From Botrytis cinerea B05.10 (taxonomy: Eukaryota > Ascomycota > Leotiomycetes > Helotiales > Sclerotiniaceae): a DNA stretch of 64,000 nt. The notes below the pieces were generated by a model that saw only the letters and a list, made by a program, of their open reading frames with translations, had not been told where the DNA came from and made no database searches. Positions 12,618-24,154 of the stretch are shown here, piece by piece. The translations under genes were made by a program, and so were the position numbers. The stretch covers positions 682,001 through 746,000 of the forward strand of contig NC_037322.1 in the NCBI RefSeq assembly GCF_000143535.2. The letters run 5' to 3'. Within the stretch, counting starts at the first letter, position 1. Every line of letters starts with the position of its first letter.

Positions 12618-14110
12618 CTACAACCTGTTAAGTCTGCATCTGTTGCAAACTCTTAGTTCACATTGACGACATGCAAAAATGAATAGTTCCAGAGTATTAT
12701 GGCAACCCTCACATTGATGAGATCCTCGTATTTTGCGCCATTCGTGGTGCTCACACGCATGATTCTCTCGAAGACCCTCCGCAGCTACGGCAATTTGAGC
12801 TTCAATTGCAGATCCTTGTCCGATGGCTTGATAGGGACGCTCAAGTAGTTGATGACCAGGTCTGCGGTTGACAATCTCCGTGGCACGAGCAATCAAACGG
12901 TCTTCGTGCCATTGTGGACAACGACAGGTCTTCCATCTCAGCCCACAGGTGTAACAAAACGTGGCACCGCATCGACATCTACAATTTGAAGTATCAATGT
13001 GTGTTTAAGGCTTGAAGGATAGGTGTAATAAGAGACTTACTTCATGTGGTTGCATCCAACCTCAAGCTCCACCATACCCCAGCAGGAAAAACATCTTTGC
13101 CAGCCCCTGTCCCTAGCAAGATCCAAAACCTCCTGCAATGCGGTATCGTTTGAGCAATCTCCAATATGAGCTTCTAACTTACACAAGGTGTGCGTTTGTG
13201 TACCGCAGCCTTCACAGGTAGCTACATTGTTGATGATTTTGGACGGTGGGATGAAAGCTGAGCAAGACTTGAAGCAGCAATAAGTTCTGTTTGGTGATTC
13301 GAATTCGATTCTCTTCTCATCAAAGGCGCGCACAATATCACTTGTGAGAAAAAGACGGACACTAGCGACAGTAATTGGTTCGTTGCAGCAGCGGGGTGGG
13401 AAGAGTGATTCATCGCTCATCGATAAGTGAAAGAGCTGCTCAAGGCAGGTGCGACAATATTCGTGGCGGCATGAACCAGGAACTCGGGCTGCTTCGCAGA
13501 AGCTGATCTCATCACGACAGATGACGCATGTGCTCTTGGAGGGTACAGATCGAGAGAGTGCCCAAGTAGAGGACTCTGCAAGTGAGCCAGTTACAAAACT
13601 GCAATCTGTTTCATCTAACTCTGCAGATTTGTTGTCTTTCGAGTCGGCACCAGACACATACAACATTTGAAGTTTTTGCAAGACCTCCTCGTTCAAGATC
13701 TGTGTATTTAGAGCAGCTGGTGGAGGAATCTCTGGGATAATAGCCGGTGCTGCGGGACCTCGATATAGTTGTAAAGCCATGGAATGATCTCTTACAAGAA
13801 CATCATCGCGTGATACCGCTTCGGTCAAGACTGCACCATCAGTTTGAACGGCCAATGCAATACTCCTCGTCATGCGTTTATCCGACAAGAATAAAGCAAT
13901 GTTTTCCAATTCCTCTTTCTGAATTCTGAATGCAACTGAGATATCGGATACGTTGTCGGTTCGACCCTTTCCCTTGGACGATGAATAATCGATGTCATCG
14001 AGCTGAAGCTGAATGATCAACTTTGCCGTCTCATCATCGATATCTGCAAAGAAATAGTTACCAGCAAGTACGTAGTCCATGTTGGCTATCTGTACCCTCA
14101 GCAATAACAA
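12618..14110 (-). CDS. RBR (RING-IBR-RING) E3 ubiquitin ligase
   Basis: Two exons (14110-13041 and 12978-12618) join in phase 2 to give up to 476 residues; a second Met at 14080 is an equally good start and matches where the acidic helix DDETAKLIIQLQLDD begins. RING1 is CVICRDEI...CRHEYCRTC (about residues 195-245). The IBR is CCFKSCSAF...CEGCGTQTHTLC (about 268-320). RING2 is CFSCWGMVELEVGCNHMK, continuing over the splice junction to CRCGATFCYTCG. In RBR ligases the Cys directly after GCNHMx forms the thioester with ubiquitin, and that Cys is present here. The C-terminus carries an additional Cys-rich segment (CEGCHNTLELFIFACRQCELRVC). It lies tail-to-tail with the alcohol dehydrogenase gene. 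Substrates are unknown. Confidence 0.88.
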
Positions 14111-15170
14111 GATGCAGAAAAGAGATTTTTGTGTTTGAGAATTGATAGGTATGAAACGAAATTCACAATAAAATAAGAAATTGTGGGTGAGAAGATTTAC
14201 TGGAAAAACACACTAAGCGACGAACTGCGCCTGTTGTATTGCCTGTAGTGAATATACAAAAGTTCTTCAACCAGCATCAAACTTCTAACCCTTCAGCTCT
14301 CATCCTAATTTCGGTGATTTCAACACTGAGATGCGACCTCTATTATTCTCCCTCGTGCGTTTAATCAGCTACCTAGCGAATCAACCTCTTAGGTTTTGAT
14401 CACACGAGCAACAGCCAGTCTAGGTTGCAAATTGTGAGAGGATAGCGACGTGAAAGTGGATATGGGTGTATCTAAACCCCATGAAAAGATGTGAAATAGG
14501 TAATCACTTCCTCGCATGTGTTCTTTCAGGGAAAGGAAAGCCTTGGGTGGAAGCGAAACATAAGACATGGCTTTTAATATATTCTGTGAGCATTGATGTC
14601 AAAGTTTGGAGGCAGTGGTTGCAACGGGTGGCTTGGGTGGTACGGCTGGCTACAGGTGCCTAGGCATAGGTAGTAATGGGGATGAAAAAAGCTATCCCTA
14701 TCAATCAACGGTTGGCTATGGGAAGTGAAGCTTCATTTTTGTAGGTTCAGTAGTCAAAGTGTATATAGTATAGGGTGGCTTATTAGTAAGTTTCATTAGA
14801 TTTGAATTTGTTTGATTTTTGTATGCAAAATATGGTTATAGGAATTGCACTTACAAACACCATTTATCTGTGTTTTATTTCTATTTTTTATTTATTAACA
14901 AAGATATCTATAAGCACCCGTAGAGATTTACAGATATAACCAGAGATTTTGAACTACTTATAACAAACGGATATTAGGGTTTCTAATTGCTCCCCGGTTA
15001 ATAATGGCTTGGGGACGGGCATGGATTAGAGTATATGAATATCTTCAAATTGAAAACACATAGGTTATAGACAGCTGCGAGAGTGATACGCCGCAAAGAT
15101 CATTCAACAATCAAGACTCAAGCCCCAAAATTCTTCTCCCTAATTATCAATCCCACATAGAAAGCATCGC
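14111..15170. other. Intergenic region, AT-rich in part
   Basis: It includes the promoter of the RBR ligase gene (its 5' end) and the 3' flank of the kinase-like gene. An A/T-rich stretch runs from about 14750 to 14960. No gene is supported. Confidence 0.35.
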
Positions 15171-16367
15171 CTAAAACCCTCCCGCATCAATAATTCCCCA
15201 TCCCATCCTCGCCTTCTCCTCCACCTCCCCTTGCAAATTAACCTCCCTTCCTCTACTCCTATCCTTCCAATCCACATACCCAATCGCATCATCCGTCGCC
15301 CTCCATTCCTCCCAGCCCTGTTCAATCCTCCCCACCAGCTGAGCCGTCGTAGGTCTATCGGTACTTCTCACCTTCAGCATCGCCGACACCAAATTTTTCA
15401 GTCCACTCGTAAATGGTTTATCGCTCATTCTTGACATTGCCCACTGATATTCAAATTGTTGGGGCGGTGGAATCCCTGTCATCATTGTAAAGACTGTTGC
15501 GCCTAGCGCCCAAATCTCCGAGGCTGGTCCCCAAGTTTCGGTTCCGGCCAATTGTTCCTGTGTCGTTATTAGTAAAGATCTATTGATCAAGATTTCAGAG
15601 AAAAAGCGTACAGGAGCTTGAAAATGCCAGCTCAATCCCTCTTTCTTCTCACTCTTTGCCACGTTCCCGCCCGGAAAACCCGTCACAACCGCCTTCCCAA
15701 ACCCGCCTAACTTACACTGCCCATATGTTGCTCCACCACCGGTTCTCTTGAACCAGATTTGTTTCGGACTAACATCTCTTATTAAAATAGGTTGCCAATC
15801 ATCATCATGTTTTTGCCAATCGTCTTTTGTATCCGTCTGTTTCACACCCGTGTGCAACCACAAAAGAGCCTTGTTGATATTGGATAAAACATGCCAGCAC
15901 AAACTTTCAGGAAGAGAAAACCGATTGGGATTTGGGGTAGCGTGGGCGCGCCAAGCTGCCAGGTCGGTAAACTTGGGGTAATTTTCTGGGTTCGGAAGAA
16001 TGAGGTCAAGTGAGCCTTGATTCATGTCTTCATAGACAGCTGTATTGGCAGTTATACCAGCATGTTTTGTAGAACCCGCGAGGGAGTCTGTGTGAATTAT
16101 ATCAACAAGACCGACAATATTCGGGTGGTTCAGAATGCGGGAGAGCGGGACACCAGCCGTAGGAAGGACGGCGGAGGCGAGACTTATTTTCCATTCTGGA
16201 TTTCTGTCGGATGAGACCTTTTTGTCGGGGATGGGGAACCCTAGAAAAGACTCATTGTCTTTGATCCTGATTAGTTGAATGCTCTTTGTATTTTCGCGAA
16301 CTTCCAAGGGATTGCGAAGGACGTATTTAGGCTGGACGGGAGTAGAATGAACGTTGTTGGCTGCCAT
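15171..16367 (-). CDS. Protein kinase-like protein, probable pseudokinase
   Basis: The fold of a Ser/Thr kinase is recognisable, but key residues are changed. Two exons (16367-15612 and 15557-15171) give 380 residues, starting at MAANN. The hinge-like region has AVYEDMNQGSLDLIL. The HRD-loop equivalent reads IRDVSPKQIW, where His is Arg and the metal-binding Asn is Gln. The DFG equivalent reads LGGFG, so the Mg-binding Asp is Gly. After splicing, the APE-like segment is FQAPEQLAGTETWGPASEIW, followed by the conserved ALGATVFTMMTG helix. The 54-nt intron is a multiple of three and contains no stop, so the unspliced reading frame is also open; splicing is supported by TACTAATAAC and CACAG. No convincing VAIK lysine was seen. 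Catalysis is therefore doubtful. Confidence 0.75.
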   Translation of the reverse strand: MAANNVHSTPVQPKYVLRNPLEVRENTKSIQLIRIKDNESFLGFPIPDKKVSSDRNPEWKISLASAVLPTAGVPLSRILNHPNIVGLVDIIHTDSLAGSTKHAGITANTAVYEDMNQGSLDLILPNPENYPKFTDLAAWRAHATPNPNRFSLPESLCWHVLSNINKALLWLHTGVKQTDTKDDWQKHDDDWQPILIRDVSPKQIWFKRTGGGATYGQCKLGGFGKAVVTGFPGGNVAKSEKKEGLSWHFQAPVRFFSEILINRSLLITTQEQLAGTETWGPASEIWALGATVFTMMTGIPPPQQFEYQWAMSRMSDKPFTSGLKNLVSAMLKVRSTDRPTTAQLVGRIEQGWEEWRATDDAIGYVDWKDRSRGREVNLQGEVEEKARMGWGIIDAGGF

Positions 16368-16611
16368 TATGTTGATTCGGGTCTTGAGACAGTAATGCAA
16401 TTTTTTTGAAGTTGAATGTTTGAACTTCTTGACGGACTTAATAAAGCTACTCAAAAATACAAAGGAATGTAGCGAGCTATGCAAACTTTCGAATTTAACT
16501 GGTACGTTCTAGTACCAGGTTATCCCACAGACAAAGAACTAGAAAGAGCACAAAGAAAGAAATGTTCATTTGCGAACAATTGTTTGAATTGAATAAAGTG
16601 ATATCACACTC

Positions 16612-18463
16612 TTAGTAATTAAAATCTTCGTAACTGAGATTTTTGCCCTGAAGCCACTCTACCAAGGTATTACGCAGGCTAGTTCCTGTACATAAGTACC
16701 ATCGACTAGCAGAGTCTTCGCAAAAATCGCCCTTTTCAATTCTTCTTTCTTTTAAAGTAGCGCCGGATTCCCTTAATTTTCTGACGGAAATTGATTCATT
16801 CATATCATCACAGCCTCCCATTTCACCCGTGATGAATAATGTTGCATGAGAACTAAGATTGGGATATCTTTCGAAAGTATCCAAAACCAGTCCCAGGTCA
16901 GCTAAACGAACAGTCCAATAAAGTTGCAATCGTGACAAATCTAATTCAGAAATTTGAGCGATGAGTGGCGTAATTCCGACACCGCCAGCAACAAATGAAA
17001 CTTTTTCTTCAGAGCCTTGATCGATGAAAAATTCTCCCCCGAACCCATTGAGTGGTACTTCCAACTCTGATCTGATGTTATGGCGAAAGAGAAAATCAGT
17101 GACAATTCCAACCTTGCGAATTGTGATCTCAAATGTATCGTATGCATTTGTGGGATCTTTTGACGAAGAAACTGTGAAGGTTCGTATGTAATCGTCGTTC
17201 AAACTTTTTGGATCATCATCACGCATGTGGCTATAGCCAATATCAAGTTCATCTTTGAAATCCAAGGCGACATATTGGCCAGGTTTCCAATGGTTCTTTG
17301 CATCTCCACTCGAAATCTTGAATCGGAATCTTGCCACACTTGGTGACAAGATTTTTCGCTCAATTAGTTTAGCCCGCATCTTGCTGCCCGTATCTTTGAC
17401 CCCGACAGCGGCTTCGGAAGCTAGAAACCGGACGGATGGGTTATAGGGTGAACGTTCACCTTCTTCGCCTCGAAAACTCAATCCCTCAGTAACATATCGA
17501 AAAATTTCCACGGAGATCTTCACTGCAAGATTAGTATGTGAAATTAAATTAGAAGCCTTCTCTCCAGCAAGTATCTCGGTTCTACCAGTCAGGTACACGA
17601 CATCGCCAGTATTGAAATCTGGGAATACTAGTCCTGCCTGAGGTGTAGTTGTGAGATTTCCGAGTGTTTGATAAAGACGATTACCAGAATACTCAGGATA
17701 AACAATTACCAGTCCGTTAGCATCGTTAGACAGGATTCGGACAAAGCCTGGTGGTCCACCTCTATGATTCGTATCCATGTCTGAATCATGATTTGAAGAA
17801 GAAATGAAGAACAGGTCAGATCGTGTTATCAAATCCACTGCTTCTTTAGGAAGAGGTAATGTCGTGGAAACCAGTGTAGGTTTTGGCAATCGAGAAATAA
17901 TGTGTTTTTTGTTCAGGTACTTGGGACAATTACCTGCAATTCCGTTAGTGTATAATAATAGCTTCTGGGGCAATGAGAAGCTCACCTAGACTTTGCTCGA
18001 TTTTGACGACTAACGAAGCTTCTGCCACTGAGTTCCCAGCAGTCTCTTTTAGTGCGCCTGCAGCCATCCTACCATATAGTTTGACTCGTTTCCTAGATTC
18101 AAGGTCGATTGCGAGACCACCAACCATTCTCCCGGGCAATTCTTCTCGTTTGACTTGACCATCCGCATTCTTTCCCAGTAACACTTCAGAAACTGGGTCG
18201 TATTCAAGATCAATTGTAGCTTTCACAGCAATAACAGATTGTGCGACCGGCCAAGCAAACCCCGCCTCCCCGCCCCATAATGTAGTCCATGGTCTGCCGG
18301 AAGAATCGAGGGTACCGAGAGCGAGTAATGGTGATCGGGACAACAGGTTCGCAGCGAATGGTGAAAGGTAGGGTGAGGTTGGATTTTCGTTCTGAGGTAC
18401 TCGTAGACGTTTGTGCATCTCCTCCTCTCCAGCGTGCCATTCTGTTGCCGTCTGGAACGCCAT
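16612..18463 (-). CDS. PNPOx-like FMN-binding / ferredoxin-reductase-like fusion oxidoreductase
   Basis: Two exons (18463-17986 and 17933-16612) join in phase 1 (intron with CACTAAC) to give 599 residues. The N-terminal 300 residues resemble pyridoxamine-phosphate-oxidase-like FMN-binding proteins (LLALGTLDSSGRPWTTLWGG; GNCPKYLN across the junction; GFVRI and DFNTGDVVYLTGR). The C-terminal half is a ferredoxin-NADP reductase module: a flavin-binding beta barrel with KPGQYVALDF and YIRTFTVSSS, then a nucleotide-binding half with FVAGGVGITPL and a terminal YLCTGTSLRN. No 2Fe-2S cysteine cluster is evident. The predicted role is an NAD(P)H-driven flavin oxidoreductase in the cytosol; the electron acceptor is unknown. 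Confidence 0.83.
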
Positions 18464-19385
18464 TGCGATTTATTTAAAATGTCTTGTGTTTTTCGTTGTG
18501 CTTACGTAGCATTTGTTTCAACAAAGTTGTTACAGTTATTCAAGGTGGAATTGAACGAAGGATAGGCTCAATATTTGAGGGGCAGTACGAAAAAGTCGTC
18601 ATTCTTCGTGTTCTTGGTGACATTCCATAAGCCGTAATTCTTGTCATGGAGGTTGGTTTGTAAGAGGAGTCGAGAACAAAGTCGCCCTGTCAAGCGGAGT
18701 GACTGCGTGAGGTTGCAAAGTGATTAGTAATCCGGGGGTTGAGTCCACCCGTGATTCAGAACTGGCTATCTCCGATGAGGTCTCCGAAGATCACTTCTGG
18801 ATGATCTACTTAGTAAATGCAATCTGACCTCCCCAAGTTATTCAATGTGAGAGTCCAGAATTCCATGACTCTGATCGCAGTCGCATTCGAGATATGTTCA
18901 GGCACAGCTGCTCGGCAGCCAATTTCAGTTGTGAATTGATCCTCTGTCGCCTTCGTACTTGAAGGTTAGCTTAGATTGCTCAATTTCCAACATGTTCTTG
19001 AGTATTGAAACAAGCATATCTGATCTGCTTTGTGAGAACACTGGACCTTACTCTAAGCATTGGGTGCATTTATTGTTATAGTCTTCAGCTTACAATCGCT
19101 TAGCATTCAGTTCGCATTTGGGAGAATCACCACAGTCAATCATCCAATGTAGCATTTTAGCTGACAGTCTACGCGAGGCTCAACATTTAGCTCAGCCAGT
19201 TGGATTGCATATCACCTTTATTCGATTCAAAGTTATGGTAATAGTCTTGCATTTAAAATCCCTTTCTAGTTGCATGTCCAATCAAATTCAAATAACCAAT
19301 GCACAATAACCCCGTATCTTCAACCTTTACACTTCCGACTCCGAGCTTAATTTCAATCGCTAAATTGCTACTACAAGCAGCATTA
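18464..19385. other. Intergenic region
   Basis: It holds the promoter of the fusion oxidoreductase gene (next to 18463) and the 3' flank of the FAD monooxygenase gene. Only short, unsupported reading frames are present. Confidence 0.35.
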
Positions 19386-20615
19386 TCAATTGCCTCCATT
19401 CTTCTTAGCTTCTTCAACAAGCTGGCCCATTTTCTGTAGACGCGCCACCATATGATCAACACCGTCCGCACTGAAATGGAGTTTCAAGCCTTGGTACGTC
19501 TTCTCCATATTCTTCTTGGCAATCACGAACATTTGCTCCTCATATTCCTCAATAGCCTGCTTCAAGCTACCCTTCAAATCAGCCTCAAAGTTATCTTTCT
19601 GCTTCAGAAGAGCATGCGTAAGCAGCATGGCATCATTCAAAGCAACATTAACGCCAACTCCCGCAAATGGCGTCATCAAGTGAGCTGCATCTCCGAGAAG
19701 TGTGACACCAGAACGACTTTCCCATTTGAAACCCACCGGGAGCATATACAATGACCGAGCGATGAGGGTATCAGTTGCTTCGGATAGAAGTCTTTTCAGG
19801 TTATCATGTACATCTCCGAAGTACTGTTCCGTGAGTTGTTTGCGGGCCTCAATAGGATTTTCCCAGTCAATACCGCAATCCTTGATCCAAGATTCTGGCT
19901 TGCGTACCCCGGCGTAGACTCGAATACCATCATAGCCATTCCGTTGGCAGATTATACCACGACCTTCATCAAACATGAAGAAACTACCTTTACCGACATA
20001 ATCAGAAAGCCATTGCTTTTTCTCTGAAACGTTGCGAGCGGTCAATTCGACCATGCTAACTCCGGAGTACTCGGGGACCTGTGCCGAGACAAGGCGTCGA
20101 ACCTTTGACCAGGCGCCGTCAGCTCCAATAACAAGATCAAATCCTTCTGCAACTTGGTCCGCAAAGTGAAGATCAAATTGGGCGGGATTACTCTCGTTTG
20201 GCTCGACGCTAACAATCTTGCTGTTCCACCGAATGGAGTCTGGCTCAACGGAGTCCAGAAGAATGTCACGAAGTCTCGCGCGATCAATCTCAGGGCGATC
20301 TCTAGCTTGACGGATAGAATCACTCTCGTCATTCTTGTTATTTTCATCCCAAGCAACAGTACCATCAGCTTTTACCAGCTTCATGGAATCTGCATCTGGC
20401 AAAGAGTGTTTTTGAAATTCTTCCATGAGACCGGCTTCGCGAATAGCGCGTTGACCCATGTCGGCGTGGAGGTCTATTATGCCACCTTGTGAACGAGCAT
20501 CTCTGTTGGCGTCGAGCTCAAAAACTGTGCACTGGATCCCGTTGTGTTGGAGCAGACGAGCTAAAATTAGACCACCAGGTCCGGCACCGGCTATGGCAAT
20601 CTTGGGGGCTGGCAT
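19386..20615 (-). CDS. FAD-dependent monooxygenase (TetX/salicylate hydroxylase-like)
   Basis: Intronless, 409 residues. This is a class A flavoprotein monooxygenase that would hydroxylate an aromatic or polyketide-like substrate using NAD(P)H and oxygen. The N-terminal Rossmann motif GAGPGGL begins at residue 10. The DG motif appears as VIGADGAWSKVR near residue 170, and the GD motif GDAAHLMTPFAGVGVN near residue 320 binds the FAD ribityl chain. The spacing and length match the TetX-like subgroup, many members of which inactivate or tailor secondary metabolites. The gene is divergently transcribed from a Zn2Cys6 regulator about 640 bp away, which suggests co-regulation. No signal peptide or membrane anchor is present. 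Confidence 0.9.
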   Translation of the reverse strand: MPAPKIAIAGAGPGGLILARLLQHNGIQCTVFELDANRDARSQGGIIDLHADMGQRAIREAGLMEEFQKHSLPDADSMKLVKADGTVAWDENNKNDESDSIRQARDRPEIDRARLRDILLDSVEPDSIRWNSKIVSVEPNESNPAQFDLHFADQVAEGFDLVIGADGAWSKVRRLVSAQVPEYSGVSMVELTARNVSEKKQWLSDYVGKGSFFMFDEGRGIICQRNGYDGIRVYAGVRKPESWIKDCGIDWENPIEARKQLTEQYFGDVHDNLKRLLSEATDTLIARSLYMLPVGFKWESRSGVTLLGDAAHLMTPFAGVGVNVALNDAMLLTHALLKQKDNFEADLKGSLKQAIEEYEEQMFVIAKKNMEKTYQGLKLHFSADGVDHMVARLQKMGQLVEEAKKNGGN

Positions 20616-21254
20616 AATTATTTCTTACTTTCTGTCCTGAATGAGAAAGCTTTGGAAAAAGTTCGTTGAAGTTTTGAAAGAAGTTGGATAAGATGTGATG
20701 ATAATGAATATTTGTTTGATATTCGTGGAAGGTATACCCAACCCCTTATATATCGATACATGATCTACCGACAGTCATAGCTCTACTTCGGAATTCCATC
20801 ACGAAATCGAAGAAGCAGCGAACACGTAGATTGCATTATTAAATCCGTGTTTCCAAATTCAAGATATACTTTTAACACCTGAAGAGGATTCATCTTGCGA
20901 TACTGATGGAAGACAGCCACCTTGCGCATTGAAATTGTGAGCGACGAGTAAGTGTAACACCTTACAATGAAAAATCCTCGATCCATTGAGTAGACTTTGA
21001 TTTGTCGCGGCGCAAGATATGACTGCTGCGAGAAGCTGACGCCGAAACGACGCTAATCAATTTGAGGTTTAGTGGATTGTGGTGCGCCACAACAAGAGGG
21101 TCGGACTGTCCGTGGATTCATGCCGACTCCCTATCCAGGAGGTCGTTGTCTGCAAACCCGAGAAAAGATATACTCTTGAACCATTCTAGATCTTTGGCTG
21201 ATTGCGAAAGCAAAGTGGTACCGAAAGCAATTCGACAAATACGCAGCAAACAAC
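20616..21254. other. Shared divergent promoter region
   Basis: This segment separates the monooxygenase start (minus) from the Zn2Cys6 regulator start (plus). It has no supported gene of its own and is the likely shared control region for both. Confidence 0.45.
20746..20752 (-). promoter_or_regulatory. TATA-like box of the FAD monooxygenase gene
   Basis: The minus strand reads TATATAA about 130 bp upstream of the monooxygenase ATG, at a distance plausible for a fungal TATA element with a longer 5' leader. This rests on consensus alone. Confidence 0.4.
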
Positions 21255-22832
21255 AATGGTCGGTGTACCAATAAGAAACAAGTGTGATAACTGTCGGATA
21301 AGGAAGAAGAAGGTTGATACGTATTCCTACTCGAATTGTGCTACTTAAGTTGTAATTGAACTAACACGTGGGACGTAAAGTGTGGGGAGCAGCGTCCATC
21401 TTGCGCAGAATGCATTCGTAGTGGTTGGAACTGTCCAGGATATCCGCCTCGTTGGAAATTCATGAACGAAACACCTCGACTGAAGAAATTGTATTCTCGG
21501 AAGAAATACATTTTTGAATCCGATGATACAAGCCCAGATGCCATGAGCCCAGAAAAAGCCATCCTTAGTCCCACAGAATATGGCTCGGATATGTTTCTCT
21601 TCGAGGACTTTCAAGTAGTCTCTCTAGAAGTTCCCCGATTTCATTACAATAATCCCCTGGCTACTAAATTGATGTACTGTCTGGGATGTAAAGTGAAAGG
21701 GAATCTATTACCTCTTTGGCTTTCCGGATCCTTTTTCCAATACATACCCGGTCGTCTGGGCCACAACATTGCTCTCGATGACGCCATATCTTGCGTTTGC
21801 AGTTTGTACTGTGATAGATCTTCAAATGAATATACCAAGTCGAATGCCATCTACAGAAATTATGTTCGAGCCTTATCCTCATTACAGAAGTGTTTAACCG
21901 AAGAGAATGTCTGTCTTCAGTCGGAAACATTATGCGCATCTATTTTATTGCAGATGTGCGAGGTGAGTACCAGCCTTCAACATCGATATTTTATATGAGT
22001 GACTGATGGGTAAACAGCTTGCTGTGAATGTTGATAAAGCCAAATGGAGTGGTCTCTCTCGCGGAACTTCCCAGCTCATTGAAGCACGGGGGATTGGTAG
22101 ATACAAAGATCCATTTGATCTTGGAATGCTTGAATCTCAGCTGAGTTACATTGTATGTCAGCACTACACTGGCGCGATAGAAAAGTGGGCGGCGTCGCTG
22201 ACAATAGATTTCACACACAGGTCATTCAATCTGCCAAATTTCAGGAAGACTGCTATCTCCGCAAGCCAGAATGGCGGGCGCTCCTTGCAACTACATCTGC
22301 GTGGCCTAGCAACACAGTCTCCGTGAAGGAGCTCAAATCTCTGGAATTACGGATCCAGCTTTGCCATCAGCTATTCGAATTACCCAGCGTTCTTATGGAA
22401 GCTTCGTCGTTTTATCAAAACTCCGGTGGATTGTTAGCAGGCTCTTATCCTGTTTTCATGAATCAGATTCTTGAGATGTGTTCTAAGATGAAGGCATGGT
22501 TAAGTTCCGAAGTAGAGCCTCACATTTTCCACAAATCATTGGATACCGTTGGAACTGAAGTTCAATATTCGGACCCGATTGCAGGTGTTGTAGACTGCGT
22601 GGCAAATACAACACTTCTGACACTTGATAGAGTCATCTGTTCATTATATCACGGAAGCACGGCAACAAATAAAATTGATACATTCGATGACCCTGAAATC
22701 GTAGAGGGCTGGTATCGCCGTGCACTTGTGGCATACGATTCCGTAAATAGCGAGTCAACTTTTGCCGCTAAACCTCTAGGAATTGGGTTGCAACAATTCC
22801 AATCGTCGAGTCCAAAGCCACTGTCAGGATGA
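21255..22832 (+). pseudogene. Zn2Cys6 transcription regulator with a 1-nt frameshift in its zinc cluster
   Basis: The N-terminus reads KCDNCRI, the first half of a Zn(II)2Cys6 binuclear cluster, starting at the ATG at 21255. The second half, CGEQRPSCAECIRSGWNC, follows at 21381 with perfect spacing (x6, x2, x6). To join them through a 21313-21380 intron (branch AACTAAC), the first exon needs one base fewer: the run ATAAAGG at 21297-21303 puts the Lys-rich turn out of frame. The rest has exons 21381-21962, 22018-22152 and 22221-22832 and encodes a typical fungal-specific regulator body. It is either a real inactivating insertion, a homopolymer sequencing error, or a shorter protein starting at the Met at 21462 without the DNA-binding domain. 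It is divergent from the FAD monooxygenase gene. Confidence 0.6.
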
Positions 22833-24154
22833 TGAAATGGAAGCCAATTGGCTCTGCTGGGAATCTTGTGTTATATCGTTTTCTGCTTCCTGAAAATTCT
22901 CAACTCCTCATCACATGGCCATTGACAACAATTTAATGACTGGCCTCATCTTTAGATGATCAACTAGCTTAGCCATTAGTACCAAGTTACTCGAAAAGCA
23001 TTAAATACAGAAGCTTGCAGTCTCCGTTTGGTGCGATCGTCCGAAGGGAAGATTGTACCATTATCCAAAGCATACCACACTTCACGGAATCACAAATCCA
23101 CCGGTTCAAGGGAGCGATTGGTCACCAAAGCTAAGTCTATGGTACACTTATCAAATGCACAAGAACACTCGACATGACCTCGCTCTCGATTCGCTTTCTA
23201 GATCGCCAAAACTTGGAGCATCGCCGAACTCTACTGATGGGATACTAAGAGTATACTTCCATATCACCAGATTACTCGGATTGTTCAATGGGGCACAAGT
23301 CGAGGCCAGCTCGCACATGGAATCGACAAAATTAAAGGTTCACTTGGTAAAATTCCAAATAAGATGAACTTGGTTCCCAAAAATTATCTCAATGCCAAAA
23401 ATCACTTTTGAGCAATATCATCCAGAGCTTGATCAAAAATCTGCATATCAATCGGGAAATGGGTCAGGCAGCAAGTAATGCAAAGTCGCGAATGATGTTA
23501 AAATTTGAGCAACAGCCATAATTGCAAGGAAAGGAAAAATTCTCATCAGTTGATATATAGTTATTGTGGGTGAAAAGGATTTTCTTTCCCACTCTTATGC
23601 AAATGCCGATTTGATAAAGAGAATGAGATTGAAATATTGTAGCAAAAATTTAATTTATTTTTCAGAAAATATAGAAAATGTAATATAGTCTCGAATACAA
23701 GAACAGAAGAACAGGACAGTACAGTACATTCCGCTGCCACGCCGCAAATCATGTTAGAAAAGCATTAAGTGGAGCAACGTTCTTCCTGCTCCCCAAAATG
23801 AAATTCACAAATAAAGATGCAACTCATCATTCTGGTAAAAGTTTCGGCACACCAAACAGCAAATAACTACTCAGCTTTGGATCAAAAGTCGAAAATAAAT
23901 CTGCCCGCACTCAGAAAAAGTACCACCAAAGGAAAATTAGGCGGATTCGCAAGATCTTTCAACAAACTCGTGGTCCCATCAGGATTGTTTGCCATTCCAC
24001 AACATGATACCTCTCGACAAAACAAGATTACTATAAATATCTTCTGTCTGGTTGGTCCGATCATTCGTGTTCTTGCTTGGAATTGGCTTAGTGACTGAAT
24101 TCGCTACCGTAGTGGTATATGTGTTGAGTTCCTCGAGAAGGGAAACGGATCGAG

